DNA of 64,000 bases from the NCBI GenBank assembly GCA_963971425.1, contig OZ020519.1, positions 946,028-1,010,027 on the forward strand. Direction: 5' to 3'. This document shows, piece by piece, positions 37,601 through 48,108 of this stretch. Position numbers and translations under genes: made by a program. Each line of letters opens with the position of its first letter. The first letter of the stretch is position 1. Below the pieces are notes generated by a model. It did no database searches and was not told where the DNA came from. It saw nothing but the letters and a program-made list of their open reading frames with translations. The DNA comes from Bryoerythrophyllum caledonicum. Its lineage: Eukaryota > Streptophyta > Bryopsida > Pottiales > Pottiaceae.

Positions 37601-39173
37601 TCTCGTCCTCTTGTTCGCTGGTCCTCTTCTTCGTGATAGCCTCATTTTCGTGTGCTGGTCCTCTTCTTCGTGATCGCGTCCTCTTCTTCGTGATCTCGTC
37701 CTCTTCTTCGCTGGTCCTCTTCTCCGTGTGCTGGTCCTCTTCGTGTGCTGGTCATCTTCTTCGTGATCGCGTCCTCTTCTTCGCTGGTCCTCTTCTTCGT
37801 GTTAGCCTCCTCTTCGTGTGCTGGTCCTCTTCTTCGTGATAGCCTCCTCTTCGTGTGTTGGTCCTCTTCTTTGTGATCTCGTCCTCTTCGTGATCTCGTG
37901 CTCTTCGTGTGCTGGTCCTCGTCTTCGTGATCGCGTCCTCTTCTTCGCTGGTCCTCTTCTTCGTGTGTTGGTCCTCTTCTTCGTGATAGCATCCTCTTCG
38001 TGTGCTGGTCCTCTTCTTCGTGATAGCCTCCTCTTCGTGTGTTGGTCCTCTTCTTCGTGATCTCGTCCTCTTCGTGTGTTGGTCCTCGTCTTCGTGATTG
38101 CATCCTCTTCTTCGCTGGTCCTCTTCTTCGTGTGCTGGTCCTCTTCTTCGTGATAGACTCCTCTTCGTGTGCTGGTCCTCTTCTTCGTGATAGCCTCCTC
38201 TTCGTGTGTTGGTCCTCTTCTTCGTGATCTCGTCCTCTCCGTGTGCTGGTCCTCTTCTTCGTGATCGCGTCCTCTTCTTCGCTGGTCCTCTTCTTCGCTT
38301 CCGGTCAGCTCATGTCCTCACCTAATTCGCACTTCCAGTGGCCGGGGCTTCCGGCTCTCATTCCTCAGTTCCTCTTCCTGCACATTCTCTCCAGACCCCC
38401 TCTTCCCTCTTTTCCTACGCGCCCTCTAACCGAATGCCATCGCTCCAGGGAGTATCCCCCCAGCCTTCGTTCTCCTCGAGTTCCCAAAAAAAAGTTCCCC
38501 ACCGCCTTTTGCCTTCTTTCATTAATGGCTTACTCCTTACAAAACGTATTAAACCTATATCTATTAATTCCGTGCCACCCTTGCATTTAACAAGAGTGGG
38601 TGTCCCACTAATCAAGGAATATCTAAATCTAAACATTGACTCCATGCCACATGGGTGTGCATGATCTCAATAAGTGAGCTATTAGCTAATTTCCAAAGGT
38701 GCTAAATCTAATTTAATCTACCTAAATTGAATTCCCCTTGCTTGGGGTTAGGATTAAGTTACCAAGTGATGGTGAGGGCGTTTCCCACTTCTTTTGGACC
38801 CCTTTCTTCTTTTTTCTACTTCTCCTCATCATCATTCTTCTTCTTCTCCTAATTTTTTCCCGTGGTTTCCCCCACCACTTTACTTTCTTTCTTTTCTATT
38901 GTTTTTGTTTTTGTTTTCTCTTTCCATCTCTAGTCTTCTCTTCATTTTTCCTTCCCTAATTATTATTATTATTTTTTTGGTTAACTTAATAAAACCCGTG
39001 GTCGCCATAGAGTGGCTCCTATTTAAAAAATTAGTGAATGGAAAGGCCATTTAGCCATATTGATCAAAAATCATGGGTTAATCTTATTGGATTACCCACT
39101 TCAACTACTAGTTGAACCTAACACAATTGATGTGCGGTCCATTCATCGTCGGGAGCCGTTTTGGCGGCTCACA

Positions 39174-39178
39174 CTCTA
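39174..39178. repeat. Target-site duplication of element A, right copy (CTCTA)
   Basis: Follows GGCTCACA at 39,173 and matches 6,559-6,563 exactly. Confidence 0.93.
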
Positions 39179-39691
39179 GGTTCTGTAGAGGCTATGGATG
39201 TGTGGCCAACACGTATGCAGGAGCGGCTGCAGCTTGTGTCCAGGGATCTGATGGTAGCTAGTGTTGCAGCTTGCCGTGCGAAGTTGGACAAGATCATTGT
39301 AGATGGTGACCAGGCGGAATTCATGGGCTCCATGGAAGCTCAGCTATCCAGGTCATTCGAGGCAGCCAATGACTCGTTCGCGGAGGCCTTGGTCGTCGCT
39401 AAAGACATTTTGGCTGCAGGTTTTGGGCGTGCGGAGGAAGCACAGTTACCCTCTGGAGTGACATTGGTGGCGGGCATGCCCAATACTGCCGTGGGCATAT
39501 CAGAAGTGACTTCCGTTGTTGGGTACTCCACGGTTGTCCTGGCAGCTGTAGGCCACATCGCGCTGCCACCTGCAGTCCCCCCCGCAGTTCCACTGGAGGT
39601 GACCTCCGCGGTTGGTCTGGCCACGGTTCTGGAGGATGTCTCCATCGATGGAGAAGGCCATGCCGTTGTAACAACATATCAGGCTCCGTAG
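39179..39691 (+). pseudogene. 3' part of the ORF split by element A
   Basis: 170 codons then TAG, in phase with 6,411-6,563 across the insertion. The first half is helical and charged (RMQERLQLVSRDL, AKLDKIIVDGDQAEFMG, SFEAANDSFAEALVVAKD). The second half is Val/Ala/Pro/Thr-rich. No domain is recognised. T-rich sequence after the stop (39,700-39,860) would suit a 3' untranslated region. Alternative: a chance open frame, since the opposite strand is also partly open here. Confidence 0.45.
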
Positions 39692-40608
39692 AAGTCTGGA
39701 TAGTTCATCCAATTTTTGTTTTGATTAGGCTTAGTAAGTATGGAGGTTCATGTTTTTGTTTTGCTGCGTACGCGTGTTCTAGTGCAGGTGTACTTATGAT
39801 TCCCGTTCAGAGTACGTAAACGGGACTTACTCTACATTATATTATCGATATGTATTTACGGTTTTAATTTTTTCCCACACCGTTGTTAAAACATGAACTT
39901 TTTACAATGAGTAGTAATAATCTCTCAATGCATTTTATATATGATGGACGGCCTATGGTTGGATGGAAGACCGGGAACATTGCCTTGAACCTAGCCTAAA
40001 CTATTTGGTCACACTTAGGAACATGTAAAGCATTAATGTTGGACTAAATGATAAAAGGAGGAGGTAAATCGCAAGGGACAACTAATACTCGAAAGAAGGA
40101 AAGAAGGAATCAAATGTTTACACAATTATGTAGATTTACAAAACGTTCTTAAATATTAAAAAAACCTAGAATCCGGAAAAAGAATTCAGAATTTAAACAT
40201 GAATTAAATAAGATAATATTTTCAAATAAAACAAACATGAGACGGAGAAGAAAAAAGACATCAAAATGTCTTAAAAAAAAGCTGAATAAGGAATAGAGTG
40301 AGAGGGAGAATATGGAAGAGAGGGAGAGTGATGGAGATATTTTCATGGTGCTTTGTTATTATATAAAATGTAATTATTGAAATATTGGAGCTATCCTTCA
40401 CAAAATTAAACTGAAATTGAAAAAAAATATGGGGAGGGGTGATCCCATTTCAGAGTTTAGTCCAAAACGACATTACTTTATAATCATCAAACTTCCCATA
40501 TACATTGGAAAACAACGTACAGAAGGTATATGTGGAGCAGTAGAAATCCAAAAAACTGGGTAGGAAATGCCAGAACTACTGTATAGTTTTGGCAAAATTG
40601 AGAACCTC
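39692..40608. other. AT-rich intergenic DNA
   Basis: Between two convergent frames. AT-rich with a purine-rich patch (40,250-40,330), and no gene or repeat recognised. Confidence 0.5.
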
Positions 40609-42235
40609 CTATGAGCCACCTGTTCGCCGTCTACGTGGCCTCATGGATGATCCAGACTTATGCCTACCTAATTCACTACATGCTTTGAATCGCCTTTTGG
40701 TGTTACTCCCCTCGTTTAAGTGAAACGACGGTTGAGATGCTGGATGTAGGATGCCAGCATCAACTCTCGCCTTCAAGCTTGAGACCCTACCCTTTAATTC
40801 ATTGAGGCCAGCCAACAAATGTCCCCGCAAGTCTACGTTCTGAATCGCAAAGTCATGGAGATCAGTCCAAGTGGATGTGATATCCGCCAATTGTTTTTGC
40901 GGATTCGATGTGTCAATGTCTCTGGCATTTTTACCTTGGGTTTGTGTTGCGCTGGGCACTCCATCCGCCTTAAGAGGTTCCAGGCCAGTAGGAATTCCTC
41001 CCATAGCAATGGTACCCCGTAAAGTTCCGGCGTACCGTACAATGGCCGCGTCTTGCACTCCGACATTGATAAGCTTAAACACCTTCACAACGTGTTTGCA
41101 AATGTTCCCCCGCATCCCCAAAGGACACATACAACGAGCACAGTCTGTGTTAGGGCTCGCAACCACCCACACTATTGGGAAGTTCGTCTGACTGGCCACG
41201 TACGCTATTTCTTGGTCCAAGTCCACGAAGACATGTCCGTCCGCCATACCTTCCGCCTTCCCGTTCTTGATAAAACCGAAGAGCTTGCACTGAACCACGT
41301 ACCAGTAGTGAGTGAGGACATCCTTGACCAAGTGGTGTATCAACCAGTCCACGCGACGGCCGTTAATCTTCTGCCTTGAAGTGGACAATATGGACTTCAG
41401 ATTAGCATGATAGCTCTCCACAGCGGCGTTCGTATCCTGATTTGCATGGGGAACAGATCTGAATCCTGTAACCTACATTTCTAGCTTTGGAATCCAAGTC
41501 TTTTCGAAATAGTTGAAGAAGTCTTGGCCCCGTCTCCATACTTATTCCGCAGCTGCTGGAACCTGGCCCTGGAGTTCTGCACTACAGATTCGCCTTCCAG
41601 AATTCCATTCCCGTACATTAAATCGGCACAATCCTTCAAAATGTCAGTACGTAGGTAGTTGGCCTTGATTTTCTGCATAGCATTTCCAAGCCAGGCCTTG
41701 CGTACATGCCATAGGGAAAGAAAGATCTTAACCCTGTCAACGCCATCCCGTTCAGGCCACACCTCCCTACACAAAAATCTCGGCAAGTTTAGTTCTATGG
41801 CCAGTAATACGCGTGTTTGGGCTACTATATTTAAGCCATGTCACGAAGGCCAACATCATACCTGATGGCATTCAGTTCAGCCTGGTCATTGTCGGTGACG
41901 ACAGCATTAGGCCGCCAACCTGGTTGTACCGAGATACATCGATCTCTAAGCTTCTTGAGCCACACAACAATGTCCTCTTGACGGCTCTTTCCCTGAATTG
42001 TGAATGCCACTGGAATACCTTGTTCCCACTGGTCAAAAACCATGACTGTGTATAAAGGGTACTGCAGGCCACGCACAATCAAATAGTTAGAACAACAACG
42101 AGAAATGTAGATGCAGCATCATGCAGGCAAGGTTTAGGTGATTGGGTACCTTAGGCATATTTGTACCGAAGGTGGCATCTATCCCAAGTGCACGTCTATT
42201 TCCGTGTCTTACCATCATTTGGACTGCCATTCAAT
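40609..42235 (-). pseudogene. Second MULE/SWIM-type transposase, 5'-truncated by B-left
   Basis: Spliced on the minus strand. The first visible exon (about 42,235-42,150) carries the first catalytic Asp in GIDATFGTN. After an intron with a GTACCC donor and a TGCAG acceptor, the second exon has VFDQWEQGIPVAF and the second Asp in VVTDNDQAELNAI (42,060-41,870). The next has IFLSLWHVRKAWLGNAM (41,720 leftward). The last (41,450-40,609) has the catalytic Glu in NAAVESYHANL and a SWIM finger, CMC ... CKH (about 41,131-41,091), then a polar tail. This is a different MULE lineage from the 2.7-6.2 kb copy. The N-terminal DNA-binding part is missing: the coding sequence stops at the LTR boundary 42,260. 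The ends of the introns are approximate. Confidence 0.75.
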
Positions 42236-42259
42236 TTGGATGGCGATGGAGAAGGGGTC

Positions 42260-44255
42260 TGTGAGACGCAAAAACGGCTCACGGTGACGAATGGACCACG
42301 CTTTGTGTCCATTAAGGTCAACAAAGTAGTGGAAATGGGTTATCCCATTGGTTAGTTCATGGTTTTTGATCAAGATGGCTAAATAGCCTTTCCATGCGCT
42401 AATTCTTTAATTAGGAGCCACATTGTGGCAACCAAGAATTTTATGAAGTTAACCAAAAAATAAATAGAAAGGGAAAAAAAACGAGAAAAGGTAGAAAAAA
42501 CAAAACAATTAGAAAAAAAGTAGAAATAGAAGTGGTGGAGAAGAATTTACCTCCTACCGAGTCATGGACCGCAATTGGCCACGATGAGGAAATCACGAAA
42601 GAAAAAAATTAGGAGAAGAAGAGAAATGATGGTGAGGGGAAGGAAAAAAAAGGAGGCTTAGAAAGCCCTTAAAAAAGTAGTTGAAAAGGTCCAAAAGGCT
42701 TGGGCAAACCCCTCATCAATCACTAAGTAAAATTAGGAATTACCCCAAGCAAGGGGAATTCAATCTAGGTAGTTTAATTAGATTTAGCATCCTTGGAATT
42801 AGCTTAATAGCTCACTTATTGGAGATCATGCGCACCCCATGTGGCATGAAATTAAAGTAGGAGATTTAGATATTCCTTGGTTAGTGGGACACCCACTTTT
42901 GTTAATGCAAGGGTGGCACGGAGATAAGTGTCATAGGCTATAGTTGTTATAAGAGAAGAGTCATTAATGGAAGGTGGAAAAGGTGGCGGGGAACATCCTT
43001 GGGAACGCAAGGAGAGCAAGGGCTTGGGGGGGTTACCCCCTGGAGAGGCTCATTCGGGTAGTGTGCAAGGAATGTGGGGAGAGAGAGAGCAAAGAGGCAA
43101 GACTGAATTTTTTTGAGAGAGAGCCGGAAGCTCCGGCCACAACAGCAAGTGAATTAGGTTAGAAGAGCACGAGCTAAACCAGGACGAAGAAGATCACAAG
43201 AAGACGAGCAAGATCGCAAGAGCACGAGCTAAACCAGGACGAAGAAGATGACAAGAAGACGAGCAAGATCGCAAGAGCACGAGCTGAACCAGGACGAAGA
43301 AGATCACAAGAAGACGAGCAGGATCGCAAGAGCACGAGCTGAACCAGGATGAAGAAGATCACAAGAAGACGAGCAGGATCGCAAGAGCACGAGCTGAACC
43401 AAGACGAGCTGGACCCCGAGGGCACAAGATCAAGGATGGAGGGTGAATCGAACTGAATCACGGAGCTTCTCCCTTCTCTTGGACCAGTAATCAATTTCTT
43501 GTGCATGTAGGGAACCCTAATTTTCTAGTTATAAGAAAATCATGTGGAAGCGCTGCCAATTTTTCACTAGGATTAGGGTTTGCTACCCACTCAACCAAAT
43601 AATTGGTTAAATCTACAATAGTAAGTGAACGTAGTTGGAGGCTCATGCATGCTATAATGTGCGAATGGATTACTTGTGTGGATGCATGTGATGTACACGT
43701 GAATGTGTGGTGCATGATTTTGAATAAACATATATGTTAAGTGTGCACTGCTGGTCGTTGGCTGTGAGTTCGTGATTGAGTTGAATGGTTAATTGAAGGC
43801 TGCCATCGTGTTAAGCAAGAAGAACCAATAAGATTACAAAAAACAAACATCGAAAACGGAGTCATAATCACAAAGAAAATGAAGAAATAAATTTTGATAT
43901 AAAAAGAAGAGCTTGTTTGCTGGTCGCTGCTGTCAGGGTCACATTTAGGCCTGGAGTTGGTTGTTGAGGTTATAATCAAGTTCACAAGGTTGAACTGAAC
44001 CTATCTAAGCTTTAAAACGTGGAAAACGGAGCTGCGAGGTGGAACTCACGCTTGTTATAAGGTTGCGTTCAATTGAAGGTTGAATTCAACCATCACATTA
44101 TTAATCATTAACGAACCCTCTTAAGTGACCACACTTGGGGATCACCATGTTTGTATGAATGGTTGAAGGATGTTGCACAAGGGGTTGTATCCCACATTTA
44201 GGGTCTTGTGTTCAAGATAGGCCATCCCATTAGGGGCCGATTTATTTGGCTCACA
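42260..44255 (+). repeat. B-left LTR (1,996 bp)
   Basis: Begins TGTGAGACGC and ends GGCTCACA. In reverse complement it aligns along its length with the element A and B-right LTRs (AAATAAA..GGCCCCTAA, CTTGAACACAAGA near one end; the pyrimidine-rich part near the other). It is followed by a primer-binding site and gag on the plus strand, so it is a 5' LTR. The five bases before it (GGGTC) do not match those after B-right (ATCTC). Confidence 0.85.
43164..43438. repeat. LTR-internal minisatellite of B-left, 55-bp period
   Basis: AGAGCACGAGCT starts at 43,164, 43,219, 43,274, 43,329 and 43,384, exactly 55 bp apart. Four full units and a partial fifth are present. The unit contains GAAGAAGATCACAAGAAG, a word family shared with the reverse complement of the element A array. 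It sits at the same point of the LTR, between the GGCTCC.TGATTC-like and CTAATTC...TTCCGGCTCTC-like landmarks. Confidence 0.92.
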
Positions 44256-44258
44256 TTT

Positions 44259-44333
44259 TGGTGCGTCTGCCGGGAGTCGAACCGGGGTCCATTGCTTGGA
44301 AGGCAATTATCCTAACCGTTGGACTACAAACGC
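44259..44333 (-). tRNA. Whole tRNA-Gly(UCC) sequence with CCA at the primer-binding site of B-left
   Basis: Three bases (TTT) after the LTR end, the plus strand is the complement of a complete tRNA. The acceptor arms GCGTTTG and CAGACGC pair, and the anticodon arm is ATTGC-CTTCCAA-GCAAT with anticodon TCC. D- and T-loop signatures are present (TTCGACT), as are the discriminator A and then CCA. The T stem has one mismatch. Plant nuclear tRNA genes do not encode CCA, so this came from a mature tRNA by reverse transcription rather than from a genomic tRNA gene. The first 18 bases (44,259-44,276) would be the functional primer-binding site. Expression as a tRNA is unlikely. Confidence 0.88.
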
Positions 44334-45740
44334 AAATAGCCTTATGGTGTATGGAGCTGCATGGGGTAGCTTGAGGTAAGTGCCCAACTTGTTCAAGTAT
44401 GTTTGAGTGATTGTTAATTCATGAATGTTTTGTAAATGTTTGGAAGTATGGTAAATGCATGGATGCCAAGTTGTGTTTAAAGGTGGGGGTCTAGAAGGGA
44501 GTGTCGTTTCCCGACCTTCCAACCACAAAACACCTTGTATTGGAGGGATCCCCTTCTAGGCTTGTGGGTTGAGTTGAGCAAGGGGCCTAGGGGTGAAAGG
44601 TTGAGGCCCTCCCACGGAAATCCACAAGGATTTCCAGTGAGCCCCTAGGTCGAAGGTGAAGGGTGCATGAGCCCGGATATGGGACAAGGGCGCCCCTTCC
44701 TTCCCCCCGCGCTTGACTAACTACCAAGGTAAGAACAACTTGGTATGGATATAATGGTTTGAATCAAATGTTGCAAGTTAATGGTATGTATGTGTGAATG
44801 AGCTACCTTGGAGGGGAGTTGGAGTCGTGGACGTAGGGGTGCTGATTGGAAGAAGCGCGGCATACGGTATGTGCCATACACCCTCTCTTAGGACCACGAG
44901 TAGTAACATTGGATAGAATGGATGAGGTGACCATCTTAGGGACAAAGAAACCCTGATTTCCCACTTGAGCCGTGTGGAATACTTGCCTTAGAAACGTTTG
45001 GGCTGGCCAACCACGAAATTGTTTGCAACCAACCTAGCGCTAACATTTGGGTGGCTGGAGTTGCTAAAAGGTAAGTTCTCCCCCTCTAAATACATTGCAT
45101 GGTTCTCAATCGGTTGGCCGTAGAACGTTAGAGTGCGATTAGGTCCACGGTCTTTTTTCAACTAATGGTGCAGGGTGGCTAGAGATGCATCAAGGTATGT
45201 CTTTTTCACGTTGATAACATTGTGCCACACACATTGTTGTATGCCGTCCCGTGATTGTGTCGTTTTCCTCCTAGTGGGTAATGTCTAGCTCAAGGTGGTA
45301 AAAGGTGGAAGGGGGATACCAAAGATACCGAGGAACCGCACCTTTTATCAAGTTGAGGTCTAGGTCAGCCCCACAGTAAGGATCTGTACCGTGTGGCGCC
45401 AATTGGGGAATAACTTTCCAACGGGGTGATGCTCGTGGAGACATTCCTCAATTTGGTTAGCCTTTTGTCGTTTGCCCTTGAAGGGTAGTCCTTAATAGGA
45501 TTCTTCGGCGACTTCATCGAGCTAAAACTCCACAACTAAAACTCTCGTCTTGGTCTTGAGTCAGTCCATCCTCGTGATAGTATTGGGAGTAGGAGTGTTG
45601 GAAACACCCACTCATTGTTCGAGATAGGCCGTGCTTCGTGTAGATCCACCCACGACCTTTAAACCTTGGACGGGAAACCTTTCGGGGGACATGACTACCA
45701 TCAACAAACGACAAGACCCTACCTTTGGACCCTAGAGTAG
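44334..45740 (+). other. B-left untranslated leader
   Basis: 1.4 kb between the tRNA-like sequence and gag, similar to the leaders of element A and B-right. No credible gene. Confidence 0.65.
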
Positions 45741-47908
45741 ATGTCCGGTGCCACAAGGTCCCAAAGACCTTCCCTCACACCACAGTGGGAACCGGCAAGT
45801 GAAAGAAGGAGTAGATCTAGGGAGCTCACCGAGGACACGGCGGAAGGATTCTTAGAGGTACAACTAGAGGCCCTTCGAGCCCCTTTCCTTCCTTTTCCCC
45901 CATCTTTTCCTTCCACTTCATTCGATCCGGTAAACACCACCAACACCACTAGTCCACGAGGCAACAACTCAGGCCCTACCATGGCCTCTGGAGGACCACC
46001 CCCGGTCCGGCCTCCCATTAATCCCTTGGTTCAGCCAAGGGATTTACTAATCGTAGTACCCGAGGGCTTGCAAGCGGTGCCCATGCCACCTAACTTGCCC
46101 ATGTTTAGATGAACCAAGGATGAAGACCCCTCCGCACACGTGGAACGGTTTCTAAAGCTCATCACTACTTGCCACATCACCAACACCGGTTATTTCCTAG
46201 TGTGGTTCTCGTGTACCTTGAAGGATGCCGCTTACAAGTGGTATAGGAATCACCCCCCGCGGAACCTTTGAGGATTGGGATAGTCTCATGAGGGCCTTTT
46301 TGGAGCACTTCAGACCCGAAGTAGGTCAAAGTAATGCCCTCACAGCCCTAGCCACGCTACGCCAAGGTCCAGGGGAGGAGATCACAACCTACATTAGGAG
46401 ATTCGAGCTAGTGGTTACAAGGTTCGTGGGTAATCTCCTCACCAATGACACCTTAACTCAATTCTTTATCCAAGGGTTCAAGAATGAGGAAACCATTAGG
46501 GAGATTTTGAAGGTCCGCCCTACATCGTTAGACGCTGCCAAAACACAAGCTAGGCTAATAGAGCAAGTTGATCGAGACCAAGAGCGCATGTGGAGGAAGG
46601 AAGAGCACCACATCCCTAGCTTCATACCGATTCATGCTAAGGGCAAGGGACGAGCCCTAGAATCTAACCAAGGAGCCCCGGGTGCACAAGTTTCCATGTG
46701 GAACTACTATGCTCCACCCTTGAACGTTAGGCCAACAGTAGCTCTCCCCGAGCTCACCTATCATGGAGAACGGGGCACGTGGAAGGAGGAAATGAAGAAC
46801 GAAATCCTCCAAGGCCAACAAGGCTTTCAGGACCAATTAGCTCAACGAATCAAGGCCATGCAAAACCAAATGGCCTTGTTGATTAAAAACCAAGCCCCTA
46901 ACCCCAGACCTTCATCCATAGAGTCCGGTAGACATGCTTCGGGCCTATGGTGTACTCAATGTGGTCAACCAGGCCACACCTGCCCTTTTTGCACCACTCC
47001 GGTGGCAGCACCCCAACACCAAACCACTCAACTGCCATATGTGCCTCCCCATAGAAACCAACCACCGGCGGTAACTAACTATATACCGCAAGGCTATGCA
47101 TCTCCGAGCCAAGGTTATGGGGGACCTCCGAGACCACGGTATGAAATCCATCACACTTGTGGCAAGAGATACGCACCAGGGCAATGTTGCGTCGAAAATG
47201 GAGTAGTATGTGGAAACTGTCGAGGTAATCACCCTACCCAAGTGTGTCGTAGACCGGACAAGGTAATTCCCATGCCTTTTCCACCAGGGAATTACCTTCA
47301 ACAAGCTCAAGACCACTTGAGAGGTGCACGTAATCCCACCTCTGATAATACCCTTAGGCCACCTAGTCTCTATTACGACTACAACAATAACCGCCAAAGT
47401 CAAACTTCTCCAGTGGGGGTTGATACCAAGGACGGTTACATCCCTATTAACTAAGGACAAAACCACGGGGGCAACCAAAACCAAGGCCCACAAGATGTGC
47501 GCTATGCTACCATGTCAAGTGAAATCGTGTCCACACACAGCCCTTCCCTCACTGATCTCAATGCAGTTTTCCACGAGGTTAGCACAAACAAGGTGCCAGA
47601 AACCTGTGAGCTATCCGCATTGACAGTCCTGACTCAGTCTAATCAACGGGAGCCTAGGTACTCGAGTCCCCCTCCACCCATACCAGAGGAAGATGAGACC
47701 TCAGAGGAGGATTCACCTCACTTCTCTGACCTAAACGATACCACCAAGGAGGCGATGGAAGGCACTAAACGAGCCAACTTAAGGTCCTCCTATAGGACAC
47801 CTAGGTCCCGAACACCATTGTCTACCTCCCAAGAACCATGGGAAGGTCCACCGGTCCCTAGTCCCGAGGCGAAAACGTTCCCACGTATCGAGGAACCCGC
47901 AGGAGAAG
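45741..47908 (+). pseudogene. B-left gag, broken and cut by the gap
   Basis: Starts M-S-G-A-T-R-S-Q-R. The capsid region is as in element A (DAAYKWYRNHPP, FEDWDSLMRAFLEHF), then zinc knuckle CTQCGQPGHTCPFC (about 46,955-46,995) and second knuckle CGNCRGNHPTQVC (about 47,214-47,252). Lesions: TGA at 46,110 (Gly expected), a frameshift in the C-run near 46,251-46,262, and TAA at 47,452 (Gln expected). The frame continues at 47,497 through the acidic Pro/Ser-rich linker and stops at the run of N. This copy still shows an intact first knuckle, which makes it a useful comparison for element A. Confidence 0.85.
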
Positions 47909-48108
47909 NNNNNNNNNNNNNNNNNNNNNNNNNNNNNNNNNNNNNNNNNNNNNNNNNNNNNNNNNNNNNNNNNNNNNNNNNNNNNNNNNNNNNNNNNNNN
48001 NNNNNNNNNNNNNNNNNNNNNNNNNNNNNNNNNNNNNNNNNNNNNNNNNNNNNNNNNNNNNNNNNNNNNNNNNNNNNNNNNNNNNNNNNNNNNNNNNNNN
48101 NNNNNNNN
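47909..48108. other. Assembly gap, exactly 200 N
   Basis: A run of exactly 200 unknown bases, a typical placeholder of unstated true length. The gag frames on both sides point towards it, so order and orientation across it rest on scaffolding. Confidence 0.97.

Larger units (their letters stand above)
22725..38298. repeat. LTR-internal minisatellite, giant version (15.6 kb)
   Basis: An uninterrupted array of the same sub-units as at 7,403-8,984 (GGTCCTCTTCTTCGTG plus short tails). One strand is pyrimidine-rich with G, the other is GAAGAAGAGGA-rich. Stop codons are rare on the minus strand for compositional reasons, so frames of up to 1,027 codons appear (23,020-26,103) with Arg/Glu/Asp/His/Lys repeats. 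Plus-strand frames of 60-190 codons overlap these everywhere. Nothing marks any of them as genes. Confidence 0.95.
6564..39173 (-). mobile_element. Element A: Ty3/gypsy LTR retrotransposon, 32.6 kb, with unequal LTRs and a nested element
   Basis: The element starts TGTGAGCC and ends GGCTCACA, with perfect 5-bp target duplications. Coding is on the minus strand, so transcription runs right to left: 5' LTR 21,885-39,173, primer-binding site beside 21,884, long leader, gag, protease, RT, RNase H, integrase, 3' LTR 6,564-9,859. The pol order and the absence of a chromodomain after integrase place it with the Athila/Tat/Ogre side of gypsy. Outside the array the two LTRs differ by about 15 changes in 1.7 kb by eye, so the insertion is young on a retrotransposon scale. 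gag and pol carry several stops and frameshifts, and element C interrupts gag, so it must have moved, if at all, with proteins supplied in trans or before the damage. No clear polypurine tract was found next to the 3' LTR. Confidence 0.9.
21885..39173 (-). repeat. Element A 5' LTR, giant version (17,289 bp)
   Basis: Same termini and flanks as the 3.3-kb LTR. The 13,993-bp length excess equals the array excess (15,574 minus 1,582) plus a single-base insertion near 22,665. It is therefore the same LTR with an expanded minisatellite, not a different LTR or a nested insertion. Confidence 0.92.

Noticed and set aside
22725-38298. Dozens of 60-420 codon frames on both strands (LVLFFVIASSS-type on plus, EEDQHTK-type on minus) as a gene cluster or repeat-protein genes
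   Set aside because: They are frames of one tandem array, overlap on both strands, start at array words and change with unit composition.
22725-38298. Centromeric or other chromosomal satellite
   Set aside because: Both ends continue into LTR sequence and the array is present in shorter form in the sister LTR.
44259-44333. Genomic functional tRNA-Gly gene
   Set aside because: It encodes CCA, sits exactly 3 bp from an LTR end, has a T-stem mismatch, and has degenerate counterparts at the same place in sister elements.
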